Source of the DNA: Pseudomonas viridiflava
Lineage (GTDB): Bacteria; Pseudomonadota; Gammaproteobacteria; Pseudomonadales; Pseudomonadaceae
DNA length: 64,000 nucleotides
Assembly (NCBI RefSeq): GCF_900590885.1
Contig: NZ_UUON01000022.1
Location: 124,001 to 188,000, forward strand
Reading direction: 5' to 3'
A program made the translations under genes and the position numbers. Shown here in pieces: positions 50,644 through 60,436 of the stretch. The notes beneath the pieces were generated by a model, which saw only the letters and a program-made list of their open reading frames with translations, searched no databases and had not been told where the DNA came from. The first letter of the stretch is position 1. Each line of letters starts with the position of its first letter.

Positions 50644-50659
50644 ATGGACTATTAGGTAT

Positions 50660-50803
50660 ATGTTTTCTGATCGTGATCTTTCAATTATCGGATATGTTCC
50701 GAAGAGGCCTGAACGTATTATTTGCGGTTGTGCCGTCCTTGCCTTTCGAGGTAGAAGGGACAGCGAAATCAGGCTATCAAATGGGAAAGGAGACGCGCAT
50801 TGA
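50660..50803 (+). CDS. Unrecognised 47-codon ORF
   Basis: An ATG with AGG upstream opens a 47-codon frame (MFSDRDLSIIGYVPKRPER...) whose TGA overlaps the TTG start of the next gene. It may be a short coupling ORF, the remnant of a lost gene between wbpC and the acetyltransferase gene, or chance. I do not recognise it. Confidence 0.25.
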   Translation: MFSDRDLSIIGYVPKRPERIICGCAVLAFRGRRDSEIRLSNGKGDAH

Positions 50804-51417
50804 AGCGGCTAGCCATTTTGGGAGCGGGGGGGCATGGAAAGTCAGTGGCTGACACTGCCGAGTCTTGTGGTTGGCAGTGCATAGAGTTCTTCGCAGATGA
50901 CTGGCCCGCTCGCACGCTGAATGGCTATTGGCCGATCACCGGTGATACGGCCTCGCTGCTCAGTAGAGTCGGGGAGTTTGATGCGGTCATAGTTGCGATC
51001 GGAAGTAACAGCGTACGCCTTGCTAAAGTAGAGGCCTTGGAGGCGGTAGGAGCGCAGTTGGCTACCTTGGTACACCCTTCGGCAGTGATCAGTCCTCGTG
51101 CACTGATTGGTGCCGGCTCAGTTGTGTTCGCAGGCGTCGTGATAAATGTAGATGCGCGAGTGGGTCGAGGGACTATCCTTAACACCGGATGCAGTGTTGA
51201 TCATGACTGTCAGTTGGGCAACTTTACTCACATAAGTCCTGGAGCCAGACTCGCGGGTGGTGTTCAGGTTGGTGATCTGAGTTGGGTTGGTATCGGAGCG
51301 AGCGTGAAACAATCGATACAGATTGGTCAAAAAGTCATTGTCGGTGCTGGCTCTGCAGTCGTAAGTGACATCGCTGACTCACTCACCGTGGTCGGAGTGC
51401 CTGCAAAGGCCTTGTAG
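50800..51417 (+). CDS. PglD/NeuD-like sugar N- or O-acetyltransferase
   Basis: The 205-residue protein has the family N-terminal nucleotide-sugar binding part (KRLAILGAGGHGKSVAD) and a left-handed beta-helix of hexapeptide repeats with the catalytic His in CSVDHDCQLGNFTHISPGA. The start is TTG with the strong site AAGGAG seven bases upstream. With the next two genes it makes a PglF-PglE-PglD-like set, so it probably acetylates a 4-amino sugar nucleotide. Confidence 0.85.
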   Translation: MKRLAILGAGGHGKSVADTAESCGWQCIEFFADDWPARTLNGYWPITGDTASLLSRVGEFDAVIVAIGSNSVRLAKVEALEAVGAQLATLVHPSAVISPRALIGAGSVVFAGVVINVDARVGRGTILNTGCSVDHDCQLGNFTHISPGARLAGGVQVGDLSWVGIGASVKQSIQIGQKVIVGAGSAVVSDIADSLTVVGVPAKAL

Positions 51418-51471
51418 ATGGGGGCGCACGTACAGCGTCTTAATTTTTTCGGATTTCATAGGTACTGCGTT

Positions 51472-52650
51472 GTGCTGAATACTCCTTTCTCCCCTTGGCC
51501 TTCTTTTACGGTAGAGGAGGCTGACGCCGTACGAAACGTGATTCTCTCGAATAAAGTCAACTACTGGACCGGCACCGAGTGCCGGGAGTTCGAGAAAGAG
51601 TTTGCCGCCTGGGTGGGTACTGAATATGCAATCGCACTTGCTAACGGTACCGTGGCGCTGGATCTGGCGCTGCAGGCTCTGGGCATTGGGTTCGGAGATG
51701 AAGTGATCGTCACGTCGCGGACTTTCCTTGCTTCGGTTTCCAGCATCGTCAACGCGGGGGCCATCCCTGTGTTCGCTGACGTGGATCCGGACTCGCAGAA
51801 CATCACGGCTCAGACCATCGAGGCGGTATTGACTCCTCGAACACGTGCGGTCGTTTGCGTACACCTGGCCGGTTGGCCGTGCGACATGGACCCCATAATG
51901 GCGCTGGCTCAACAACATGGCCTGAAAGTGATTGAAGACTGTGCACAAGCTCATGGTTCTACCTATAAAGGGCGTGCTGTGGGCTCTATTGGCGACATTG
52001 GCGCATGGTCCTTCTGCCAGGACAAAATCATGACCACTGGTGGCGAGGGTGGCATGGTCACCACCAGTGACCGTAAACTTTGGCTGGCAATGTGGGCGTT
52101 CAAAGATCATGGCAAGAGCTGGGAGGCCGTTTATGAGCGAGAGCACCCACCGGGGTTCCGATGGGTGCATGAGGGGTTCGGGACCAACTGGCGCATGCTG
52201 GAGGTCCAAGGCGTCGTGGGGCGGATCCAGCTACGACGGATGCCTGCCTGGCGCGAAAGTCGCGTAGCTAACGCGCAACGCATCTGGGAGTGTGCAGCGG
52301 CGTTGAAAGGGATTCGGGTTCCTGTTGTACCGTCGAATTATGTTCACGCCGCCTATAAATGCTATGTTTTTATTGAACCTGCACAACTGCGACCCGACTG
52401 GAGTCGTGATCGAATACTATCGGAAATGGCAGCGCTCGGAGTACCGTGTTTTTCTGGCTCCTGCTCAGAGGTGTACCTCGAGAAAGCCTTCGATGGTACA
52501 GGCTGGCGGCCTGCTGAACGCCTACCTGTTGCAAAGGTACTCGGTGAAACCAGTTTGATGTTTCTGGTTCATCCTACGCTCAGCTCGGCGGAAATAGATA
52601 AGACCTGCGCTGTATTGAAAAAGGTAATCGAGGCGGCGACAGGCGTCTGA
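51472..52650 (+). CDS. DegT-family sugar aminotransferase
   Basis: The 392-residue PLP enzyme (DegT/DnrJ/EryC1) has LNTPFSPWPSFTVEEADAV at its start, VIEDCAQAHGSTYKGR and the Schiff-base Lys in GAWSFCQDKIMTTGGEGG. It probably adds the 4-amino group to the keto sugar made by WbpM. GTG 51472 with AGGT eight bases upstream fits family starts; ATG 51418, directly after the previous stop, is an alternative. Confidence 0.85.
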   Translation: MLNTPFSPWPSFTVEEADAVRNVILSNKVNYWTGTECREFEKEFAAWVGTEYAIALANGTVALDLALQALGIGFGDEVIVTSRTFLASVSSIVNAGAIPVFADVDPDSQNITAQTIEAVLTPRTRAVVCVHLAGWPCDMDPIMALAQQHGLKVIEDCAQAHGSTYKGRAVGSIGDIGAWSFCQDKIMTTGGEGGMVTTSDRKLWLAMWAFKDHGKSWEAVYEREHPPGFRWVHEGFGTNWRMLEVQGVVGRIQLRRMPAWRESRVANAQRIWECAAALKGIRVPVVPSNYVHAAYKCYVFIEPAQLRPDWSRDRILSEMAALGVPCFSGSCSEVYLEKAFDGTGWRPAERLPVAKVLGETSLMFLVHPTLSSAEIDKTCAVLKKVIEAATGV

Positions 52651-52776
52651 ATCTTGCTTCTCTTAATAGGTAGCATTCCTGGTTCAAGTTTGAAGACACA
52701 TAATGGTGCGTAGTCCATTGGCACGTACCGCCAATGATGTAGGTTGCAGGAGCAGCAAAAGGTGTTCGAAGGGGTT

Positions 52777-54771
52777 ATGGGGAGATTGAGAGCGTTGCTG
52801 CTGGCGTTGCCACGCCATCAGAAACGTCTGATTCAAGTGACTACAGACGTCGTGCTGGTCTGGATAGCGCTTTGGATGTCGTTTTTGGTAAGGCTGGGTA
52901 TTGACGATATTGCCAACCCGATCATCTTGCATCCTTGGTTGTTCTTCAGCGCCCCCTTAGTCGCCATTCCACTATTTATCCGGTTTGGGATGTATCGAGC
53001 AGTCATGCGTTATTTCGGTAACGACGCCCTGATTGCGATCATAAAGGCCGTGAGCCTGTCATCCTTGATTCTGGGAATGATTGTTTACTGGTACGGCACT
53101 CAACAGAGTGTGGTACCACGCTCCATCATCTTCAATTATTGGTGGCTAAGTCTCATCATGATTGGCGGGCTAAGGCTTGCCATGCGCCAATACTTTCTCG
53201 GGGATTGGTTCGAAGCATCTCAGCATGTTCCTTTTACAAGTCGTGAGGATGGGCTTCCCCGCGTGGCCATCTACGGTGCCGGCGCAGCCGGAAACCAGTT
53301 GGTCGCTGCACTGCGTATGGGCAGGTTGATGCGTCCGGTCGCGTTTATCGATGATGATGTTGGCATTTCTGACCGGGTGATCTCTGGCTTAATGGTTTAC
53401 AAGCCAAAAAATATCCAGCGAATGATCGATTTGACCGGTGCGCAAGAAATTCTCTTGGCGATCCCATCATCCAACCGTGCGCGCCGCCGGGAAATTCTCG
53501 GATTTCTCGAGGGGTTTCCTCTTCACGTGCGCAGCGTACCTGGTTTCATGGATCTCGCGAGTGGGCGAGTGAAGGTCGACGATATTCAGGAAGTTGACAT
53601 TGCCGACCTGCTAGGGCGAGATGCCGTCCCCGCTCAGAGCGAGTTGCTTGAGCGCTGCATTAAAGGCAAATGTGTCATGGTGACCGGCGCCGGGGGATCG
53701 ATTGGTTCCGAGTTGTGCCGCCAAATACTGTCTTTGCAGCCAACCACGATGTTGTTGTTCGATCATAGCGAATTCAATCTTTACACCATACTGTCGGAAC
53801 TCGAGCAACGTATCAGCCACGAGTCCTTACCCGTTCGACTCTTGCCGATACTGGGCTCAGTGCGCAATCAAGGTAAGCTCCTTGATGTTATGAAAACCTG
53901 GCGCGTAGACACGGTATATCACGCGGCGGCTTATAAACATGTGCCTATGGTGGAGCACAACATAGCTGAAGGTGTATTGAACAATGTCATGGGGACACTC
54001 AATACTGCTCAAGCAGCACTGCAGGCCGGCGTTTCTAATTTCGTACTGATTTCCACAGATAAAGCAGTGCGGCCAACCAATGTGATGGGAAGTACTAAAA
54101 GACTTGCGGAGTTGACGCTTCAGGGCCTCAGTCGAGAACTTGCCCCTGTGTTGTTCGGCGAGAAATCGAATATCTCCCGTGTCAATAAAACACGCTTCAC
54201 CATGGTTCGGTTTGGCAATGTCCTGGGGTCCTCTGGATCCGTTATTCCCTTGTTTCATCGGCAAATAAAATCCGGGGGACCGCTCACCGTAACCCATCCG
54301 AAAATCACTCGGTATTTCATGACAATTCCCGAGGCCGCGCAGTTGGTGATCCAGGCGGGGTCCATGGGGCAGGGCGGAGATGTTTTTGTTCTTGATATGG
54401 GCGAGCCGGTCAGGATTGTCGAGCTGGCCGAAAAGATGATCCATCTGTCAGGCCTGAGTGTGCGATCCGAAAAAAGTCCCCAAGGGGATATTGCTATTGA
54501 GTTCACAGGGTTGCGCCCAGGAGAAAAACTGTACGAAGAGCTGCTAATCGGCGATAACGTCGTTGCGACGCAGCACCCCATGATCATGAGTGCCAATGAA
54601 GATCATCTGGACTGGGAAGTTCTGAAGTCAAAACTCGTCGAACTCATCGCCGCTGTGGACCAGGATGACTACTCCCGTGTCAGGCAGTTGCTGCGTGACA
54701 CGGTCAGTGGTTACGCCCCTGACGGTGAAATCGTTGACTGGATCTACCTGCAGCGCCGTCTCGAACCCTAG
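52777..54771 (+). CDS. wbpM: UDP-GlcNAc 4,6-dehydratase WbpM-like
   Basis: The 664-residue inner-membrane enzyme has about four N-terminal helices, a first Rossmann domain (VAIYGAGAAGNQLV) and the SDR dehydratase domain (VMVTGAGGSIGSELCRQIL, STDKAVRPTNVMGSTKRLAE, RFGNVLGSSGSVIPLF). The Met in place of the SDR Tyr (NVMGSTK) is normal for WbpM. It makes the 4-keto-6-deoxy sugar nucleotide for the preceding aminotransferase. GTG 52762 is an alternative start. In PAO1, wbpM ends the cluster; here it is internal. Confidence 0.9.
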   Translation: MGRLRALLLALPRHQKRLIQVTTDVVLVWIALWMSFLVRLGIDDIANPIILHPWLFFSAPLVAIPLFIRFGMYRAVMRYFGNDALIAIIKAVSLSSLILGMIVYWYGTQQSVVPRSIIFNYWWLSLIMIGGLRLAMRQYFLGDWFEASQHVPFTSREDGLPRVAIYGAGAAGNQLVAALRMGRLMRPVAFIDDDVGISDRVISGLMVYKPKNIQRMIDLTGAQEILLAIPSSNRARRREILGFLEGFPLHVRSVPGFMDLASGRVKVDDIQEVDIADLLGRDAVPAQSELLERCIKGKCVMVTGAGGSIGSELCRQILSLQPTTMLLFDHSEFNLYTILSELEQRISHESLPVRLLPILGSVRNQGKLLDVMKTWRVDTVYHAAAYKHVPMVEHNIAEGVLNNVMGTLNTAQAALQAGVSNFVLISTDKAVRPTNVMGSTKRLAELTLQGLSRELAPVLFGEKSNISRVNKTRFTMVRFGNVLGSSGSVIPLFHRQIKSGGPLTVTHPKITRYFMTIPEAAQLVIQAGSMGQGGDVFVLDMGEPVRIVELAEKMIHLSGLSVRSEKSPQGDIAIEFTGLRPGEKLYEELLIGDNVVATQHPMIMSANEDHLDWEVLKSKLVELIAAVDQDDYSRVRQLLRDTVSGYAPDGEIVDWIYLQRRLEP

Positions 54772-54875
54772 GCGTGCCTAACGTGCATTTCCTATTCGGG
54801 CTGACGGCACCTGGCGACTAGGCGCGTAATCACCGTTTAAACTTTAGTAAATCACTAAAATTACCTGGAGGTAAT

Positions 54876-55976
54876 TTGTTAAAAGTAGTTCATGTGACCT
54901 CGGCGCATCCGCGATACGACATACGCATTTTTCGAAAAGAATGCAGGACGTTGACAGAGCACGGATACGATGTCTCCTTGATTGTTGCTGATGGCAAGGG
55001 AGATGAATATATCGAGGCTGTACGCATCGTTGATGCGGGGTTACTTCCAGGGCGTTTGAATCGAATCTTTCGCACGACTCGGAATGTCTTTAAAAAAGCA
55101 TTGGAAATCCATGCCGATATCTATCATCTGCATGATCCAGAGTTGTTGCCGATGGGCCTGAAGTTAAAAAGATTAGGTAAAGTCGTTATCTTTGACTCGC
55201 ACGAAGATGTTCCAAGGCAATTACTCAGTAAGCCTTACCTTCATCCTGTGTTTCGGCGATTGATATCAGGTGTTTTTTCCATTTACGAGCGTTATGTCTG
55301 TTCGAAGCTCGACGGCATTGTCACGGCGACACCCTTTATCCGTGATAAGTTTCTCACAATGAATTCGGTAGTTCTCGACATCAATAATTATCCGATGATT
55401 GGTGAGCTTGATGCTGAAGTTCCGTGGGAAAATAAACAGAATGAAGTCTGCTATGTAGGGGGCATTGCTTCCATTCGCGGAATAAGCGAAGTTATCGGGT
55501 CTTTGTCGTTAATGAAAAGTTCCGTGCGCCTTAATCTGGTCGGCGAATTTTCCGAGAGTGCGGTCGAAACGGAAGTAAAAAAACTCGCTGGGTGGACATC
55601 TGTCAACGCCTGCGGGCAGCTAGGCAGAAGCGATGTGCGAGAGGTGCTGGGACGCTCAGTCGCGGGGCTGGTCACGTTTCATCCGCTTCCGAATCACATA
55701 GATGCGCAGCCTAATAAAATGTTCGAATATATGTCTTCGGGCATTCCCGTCATTGCCTCAAATTTTCCGTTATGGCGGGACCTCATAGAAGGCAGTGACT
55801 GCGGCGTATGTGTCGATCCGCTGAATCCACAGGCTGTCGCTGACGGAATTGATTACCTCATCAATAACCCTGAACGTGCCAAACAGATGGGGCGTAACGG
55901 CCAACAGGCGGTTTATACGCGTTATAATTGGGATGTTGAAAGTAAAAAGTTGATCGGGTTTTATGAAAAATTCTAG
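54876..55976 (+). CDS. Glycosyltransferase family 4
   Basis: The 366-residue cytosolic GT-B enzyme has HVTSAHPRYDIRIFRKE at the start, IYHLHDPELLPMGLKLK, and a C-terminal nucleotide-sugar site (HIDAQPNKMFEYMSSGIPVIAS). It adds one O-unit sugar on the lipid carrier; which one is not evident. The start is TTG with GGAGG five bases upstream. It lies between the 4-amino-sugar module and wbpI. Confidence 0.88.
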   Translation: MLKVVHVTSAHPRYDIRIFRKECRTLTEHGYDVSLIVADGKGDEYIEAVRIVDAGLLPGRLNRIFRTTRNVFKKALEIHADIYHLHDPELLPMGLKLKRLGKVVIFDSHEDVPRQLLSKPYLHPVFRRLISGVFSIYERYVCSKLDGIVTATPFIRDKFLTMNSVVLDINNYPMIGELDAEVPWENKQNEVCYVGGIASIRGISEVIGSLSLMKSSVRLNLVGEFSESAVETEVKKLAGWTSVNACGQLGRSDVREVLGRSVAGLVTFHPLPNHIDAQPNKMFEYMSSGIPVIASNFPLWRDLIEGSDCGVCVDPLNPQAVADGIDYLINNPERAKQMGRNGQQAVYTRYNWDVESKKLIGFYEKF

Positions 55977-55989
55977 CGTGGGGTGACAG

Positions 55990-57054
55990 TTGAAAATTTT
56001 TACTATTATTGGTGCGCGCCCACAGTTTATCAAAGCCAGTGTGGTTTCAATGGCAATTGCGCAACGCTCGGAGTTGGAGGAGGTCATCGTACACACGGGG
56101 CAGCACTTCGACTCAAATATGTCTGATATTTTTTTTGAGCAGTTGGGTATCCCGCGGCCTGACTATCAATTGGATATCCATGGCGGTTCGCATGGTGAGA
56201 TGACCGGGCGAATGATGATCGAGATCGAGCAAGCTATGATCAAGGAAAAACCTGATCGGGTCTTGGTTTATGGCGATACCAATTCGACGTTGGCAGGTGC
56301 CTTGGTTGCTGCAAAGCTCCATGTGCCCGTTGCGCATATTGAGGCGGGATTACGCAGTTATAATATGCGCATGCCCGAAGAGATAAACAGAATTGTTACC
56401 GATCAGGTAAGCGATATATTATTTTGCCCGACACAGACTGCTGTCGACAACTTGGCGCGGGAGGGTTTCTCCAGCAAGCCCATCCAAGTGTTGAACGTGG
56501 GTGATGTCATGCAAGACAGCGCGCTGTTTTTCGCGCAACGAGCCTGCTCGCCAAAAAACTTCACCCAGAGTAGCGGCTTTGTACTTGCGACCTTGCACAG
56601 GGCAGAAAATACCGATGACACTGAGAGACTTACCGCCCTTGTCACCGCGTTGAATGCCGTGCATCGAGCCATTGCGCCGGTAGTGATGCCGTTGCATCCG
56701 CGTACACGGGCCGCCATTCAAAAGGCTGGTTTGACGCTGGAAGTGAGTTTGATTGATCCAGTTGGCTACCTGGAAATGATCTGGCTTCTACAAAGGGCTG
56801 GCTTGGTACTCACAGACAGCGGTGGTGTCCAGAAGGAAGCGTTTTTCTTCAATAAAGCATGCGTTACGGTACGTGAGCAAACAGAATGGGTCGAGCTCGT
56901 TGAACTGGGCGCCAACGTGTTGGTGGGTGCAAATGAGCAAGCCATCGTCCAAGCCGTTTCCAACCACCTTAACAGGGTCGTGACCGACAGCGATCAGCTC
57001 TATGGTGGAGGGACAGCGTCCTTCAGAATCGCGGAATACCTCGCGAAGTCTTGA
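55990..57054 (+). CDS. wbpI: UDP-2,3-diacetamido-glucuronate 2-epimerase WbpI
   Basis: The 354-residue non-hydrolysing epimerase has IIGARPQFIKASVV, HTGQHFDSNMSDIFF, HIEAGLRSYNMRMPEEINR and LTDSGGVQKEAFF. It resembles UDP-GlcNAc 2-epimerase, but with wbpA, wbpB, wbpD and wbpE beside it the diacetamido substrate giving UDP-ManNAc3NAcA is expected. The start is TTG preceded by GGGG. Confidence 0.88.
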   Translation: MKIFTIIGARPQFIKASVVSMAIAQRSELEEVIVHTGQHFDSNMSDIFFEQLGIPRPDYQLDIHGGSHGEMTGRMMIEIEQAMIKEKPDRVLVYGDTNSTLAGALVAAKLHVPVAHIEAGLRSYNMRMPEEINRIVTDQVSDILFCPTQTAVDNLAREGFSSKPIQVLNVGDVMQDSALFFAQRACSPKNFTQSSGFVLATLHRAENTDDTERLTALVTALNAVHRAIAPVVMPLHPRTRAAIQKAGLTLEVSLIDPVGYLEMIWLLQRAGLVLTDSGGVQKEAFFFNKACVTVREQTEWVELVELGANVLVGANEQAIVQAVSNHLNRVVTDSDQLYGGGTASFRIAEYLAKS

Positions 57055-57416
57055 GAGGTTACCGCTGCCTTGTTGAGCGCAACGCTGATTTCCCCGCACG
57101 CGTGCGCGGGGTCTCCCGGCTCCTGAGCCGTGCTGGACGTCTCGCGAACTCGATGAGCGTTCCCCCCGTTTACGAAATTGGGCACGCCTCGTTAGATTTC
57201 CTGAAGAAGTGGCGTGCTCTTGAGCGGAGCGCGCATTTTCCATGGGGCCGCGAATCCTGTACCTTAGGCATCTTATTTATCTAATCAGCATGTGTTTGCA
57301 GGGGCGTGCAGGTCCCGCTGTCAGATAGCCGCTTTAGAACGTACGGTGGAAGACGGGTTACTGAGGCGCTATCCTAAATTTTCCGTGTTATTGATGACTA
57401 TTTATTGAGTAAGACG
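57055..57416. other. Intergenic break inside the O-antigen cluster
   Basis: These 362 bp separate wbpI from wbpD. They hold a GC-rich hairpin (CCCCGC-N8-GCGGGG, 57092-57111) without a T-run, then AT-rich sequence that may carry a promoter. No gene is recognised. It may mark a module junction. Confidence 0.55.
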
Positions 57417-57998
57417 ATGGAATATACCGCTCACCCAAGTGCTGTCATAGATGATGGTGCCAAAATTGGTCGTGGATCGCGCGTTTGGCATTTTGTGCAT
57501 GTCTGTGCGGGGGCTGTTATCGGCGAAAACGTATCGCTGGGTCAAAATGTATTTGTGGGTAACAGTGTAATTATCGGCGACAAGTGCAAGATTCAGAATA
57601 ACGTTTCTGTATATGACAACGTGACATTGGAAGACGGTGTTTTTTGCGGTCCCAGCATGGTGTTCACAAATGTCTATAATCCGCGCTCGTTTGTTGAGCG
57701 TAAAAATGAATACCGTAATACGCTTGTTAAAAAAGGCGCAACGCTGGGCGCGAATTGCACGATTGTCTGTGGTGTAACGATTGGTGAATTTGCCTTTGTC
57801 GGCGCAGGTGCTGTCGTCAATAGAGATGTGCCGGCATATGCACTGATGGTTGGTGTTCCTGCGCAGCAAATTGGCTGGATGAGTGAGTATGGAGAGCGGC
57901 TCGATCTGCCGTTGAGCGGCGAAGCCGTGGCTCGCTGTCAGCATACGAATGTAAGCTATGTATTGTCTGGTAATCAATTAAGGCACGTGGGAATTTAA
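57417..57998 (+). CDS. wbpD: UDP-sugar N-acetyltransferase WbpD
   Basis: The 193-residue left-handed beta-helix protein has hexapeptide repeats ([44 protein letters not shown]) and acetylates the 3-amino group of UDP-GlcNAc3NA using acetyl-CoA. PAO1 WbpD is the same size. ATG 57417 is chosen over TTG 57405. It stops just before wbpE begins. Confidence 0.9.
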   Translation: MEYTAHPSAVIDDGAKIGRGSRVWHFVHVCAGAVIGENVSLGQNVFVGNSVIIGDKCKIQNNVSVYDNVTLEDGVFCGPSMVFTNVYNPRSFVERKNEYRNTLVKKGATLGANCTIVCGVTIGEFAFVGAGAVVNRDVPAYALMVGVPAQQIGWMSEYGERLDLPLSGEAVARCQHTNVSYVLSGNQLRHVGI

Positions 57999-59081
57999 AT
58001 GATTGAATTCATTGATTTGAAGTCTCAGCAAGCGCGGATAAAAGACAAGATTGATGCGGGTATCCAACGGGTTCTCGCGCATGGGCAATATATACTTGGG
58101 CCCGAGGTCGTTGAGCTTGAAGGCAAGCTCGCGGAGTTTGTAGGTGCAAGGTTTTGCATCACCTGTGCCAATGGAACAGACGCCCTGCAGATTGCGCTGA
58201 TGGCCTTGGGCGTTGGTCAAGGGGACGAAGTTATTATCCCCGGGTTCACCTATATTGCAACGGCTGAGACTACAGCATTATTGGGGGCCAAGCCGATCTA
58301 CATAGACGTTGACCCCAAGACTTACAATCTAGATCCCAAGCAACTTGAAGCGGCAATCACTCCTCGTACAAAAGCAATTATTCCTGTTTCTCTTTATGGT
58401 CAATGCGCCGACTTTGATGAGATTAATAGTATCGCGGAAAAATATGGCATCCCGGTAATCGAAGATGCTGCGCAGAGCTTTGGTGCCGTCTATAAGGGGC
58501 AGCGGTCGTGCAACTTGAGTACCATTGCATGCACCAGTTTCTTTCCAAGTAAGCCGTTGGGCTGCTATGGGGATGGCGCAGCGATCTTTACCAATGATGA
58601 AACTCTAGCACTGGTAATTAGGCAAATATCGAGGCACGGCCAAGACCGGCGTTACCATCATGTTCGCGTGGGCGTCAATAGTCGGCTGGATACTTTGCAG
58701 GCGGCTATCTTGCTTCCGAAACTTGAGATTTTTTTAGAGGAACTGGCGATGCGTGACAGCGTTGCGAGGAGATACGACCAGCTATTCGCTGCCAGTGGTG
58801 CATTCATAACGCCTTACATAGAACCTTTCAATAGCAGCGCTTGGGCCCAATATACAGTGTGCGTTGACGTGCGTGATCAATTGCAACAGAAGCTTAAGGC
58901 GGCGGAAATTCCGACTGCGATTCACTATCCAATACCGCTCAACAAACAACCTGCGGTAGCTGATCATAGTGTGCATTTACCTGTGGGTGATCGGCTTGCA
59001 CAGCAGGTCATAAGTTTGCCGATGGGGCCCTATTTGAGTGCAGAAGACCAAGAGAGAATTGTCGAAGTTGCTACGGGTTGA
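57999..59081 (+). CDS. wbpE: UDP-3-keto-sugar aminotransferase WbpE
   Basis: The 360-residue DegT-family enzyme has the PLP Lys at residue 185 (FFPSKPLGCYGDGAA), matching Lys185 of PAO1 WbpE, plus VIEDAAQSFGAVYKG. It transfers an amino group from glutamate to the 3-keto sugar made by WbpB. The stop of wbpD and its start are adjacent. Confidence 0.92.
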   Translation: MIEFIDLKSQQARIKDKIDAGIQRVLAHGQYILGPEVVELEGKLAEFVGARFCITCANGTDALQIALMALGVGQGDEVIIPGFTYIATAETTALLGAKPIYIDVDPKTYNLDPKQLEAAITPRTKAIIPVSLYGQCADFDEINSIAEKYGIPVIEDAAQSFGAVYKGQRSCNLSTIACTSFFPSKPLGCYGDGAAIFTNDETLALVIRQISRHGQDRRYHHVRVGVNSRLDTLQAAILLPKLEIFLEELAMRDSVARRYDQLFAASGAFITPYIEPFNSSAWAQYTVCVDVRDQLQQKLKAAEIPTAIHYPIPLNKQPAVADHSVHLPVGDRLAQQVISLPMGPYLSAEDQERIVEVATG

Positions 59082-59188
59082 GGGGCCGTGGGTCAACGCG
59101 TGTTGAGGCGTGACGGTAATTCGTAAATGAAAATTATTGGTCTTCATATGATTCAGGTAGGTGAGAGTGACGTGGTGAATTTCTTATA

Positions 59189-60436
59189 ATGAGGGTGAAT
59201 ATCAGGAACAACTACTGGAAGAGCATTGCCTCCGTACTGACCGGGTCGGCGGTGGCTCAAGCCATTCCAATACTCGGCGCGCTAGTTCTCGCGAGGATAT
59301 TCTCGCCTGGTGAATTTGGTGTGTATGCGTCGTGGTTGGGTGTAGTTGTTTTCATTAGTGTCATCATCACCGGAAGATTTGAAACTTCGCTGGCTATTGA
59401 GGCTGATGGTGATCCTCGAAGGTTGGCGTTTTTATCAACGCTGCTGGCTGCTGGTATCGCATCATTATCCCTCTTGGTTCTGTTGTTGATTGCTTCGGTC
59501 GTGTTTCCTGCAATGCTGCAAAAAATAGCCCTCCCGCTATTGCTTTGTGCTATGCCCACGGCGTTGACCATTGCCATTGTTCAGGCCTGGCAATCCTTTG
59601 CGGCGGCAGAGGGGGCCTATAGAAAGCTCACGACCATCAGGATTGCCAATGCCGGTGCCATAACGGTTTCACAAATTATCATTGGTTTTTTTCAACCGAG
59701 TGCATCTGTGTTAGCGCTTGGGTATTTAGTGGGAGGTATAATTGCATGTGCCTTATGTACTACGCTGATGCCTCTCGGAAAGCTGCCGGTTGAATATAGA
59801 AACTTGCAATCGGTTAAACACTTTTGGTACAGGCAGCGTCGGTTTCCCTTGCTTTCTCTACCTGCCGATGCGATCAACACGGCCGCCGCGCAATTACCAG
59901 TCATCATTGTCGCTAGTCGTTTTGGTGCTGAAGTGGCGGGTCTGCTTGCAATGACCCTCCGTATCCTCGGGGCACCATTGGGGTTGCTGGGCAAGTCCGT
60001 ACTTGATGTCTTCAAGCGCCATGCTGCCACCCGTTATCGTGAGTATGGCGAGTGTCGCGATATCTACCTTCAGACATTCAAGGTGTTATCAGGTGGTTCG
60101 ATTGTGTTTGTCGTTGCGATGTTCTTTCTGAGTGAAACGCTATTCGTTATTGCTTTCGGAGAGCAGTGGCGCTTTTCAGGTACTATTGCAATATGGATGT
60201 TGCCCTATTTCGCGTTGGCCTTCATTGCAAGCCCATTGAGCTACATGGTGTACATCGCGGGAAGGCAGCACGTAGATCTGTGTTGGCAGATAGCGCTATT
60301 AACAATGACGTTTTTATGTTTGACAGCACCCACTCATTACGAGAGTGCGCTGAAATTTTATAGCGCTGGGTATGCCTTGCTTTACGTCGTCTATATAATC
60401 ATGTCCTACCGCTTTAGCTTAGGGGCAAAAAAATGA
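59189..60436 (+). CDS. wzx: O-antigen flippase Wzx
   Basis: The 415-residue inner-membrane protein has about 12 hydrophobic helices, starting with KSIASVLTGSAVAQAIPILGALVLARIFSPGEFGVYASW, the typical Wzx/polysaccharide synthase family start. It moves the lipid-linked O-unit to the periplasm. It overlaps hisH by four bases. No strong ribosome binding site precedes the ATG. Confidence 0.87.
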   Translation: MRVNIRNNYWKSIASVLTGSAVAQAIPILGALVLARIFSPGEFGVYASWLGVVVFISVIITGRFETSLAIEADGDPRRLAFLSTLLAAGIASLSLLVLLLIASVVFPAMLQKIALPLLLCAMPTALTIAIVQAWQSFAAAEGAYRKLTTIRIANAGAITVSQIIIGFFQPSASVLALGYLVGGIIACALCTTLMPLGKLPVEYRNLQSVKHFWYRQRRFPLLSLPADAINTAAAQLPVIIVASRFGAEVAGLLAMTLRILGAPLGLLGKSVLDVFKRHAATRYREYGECRDIYLQTFKVLSGGSIVFVVAMFFLSETLFVIAFGEQWRFSGTIAIWMLPYFALAFIASPLSYMVYIAGRQHVDLCWQIALLTMTFLCLTAPTHYESALKFYSAGYALLYVVYIIMSYRFSLGAKK

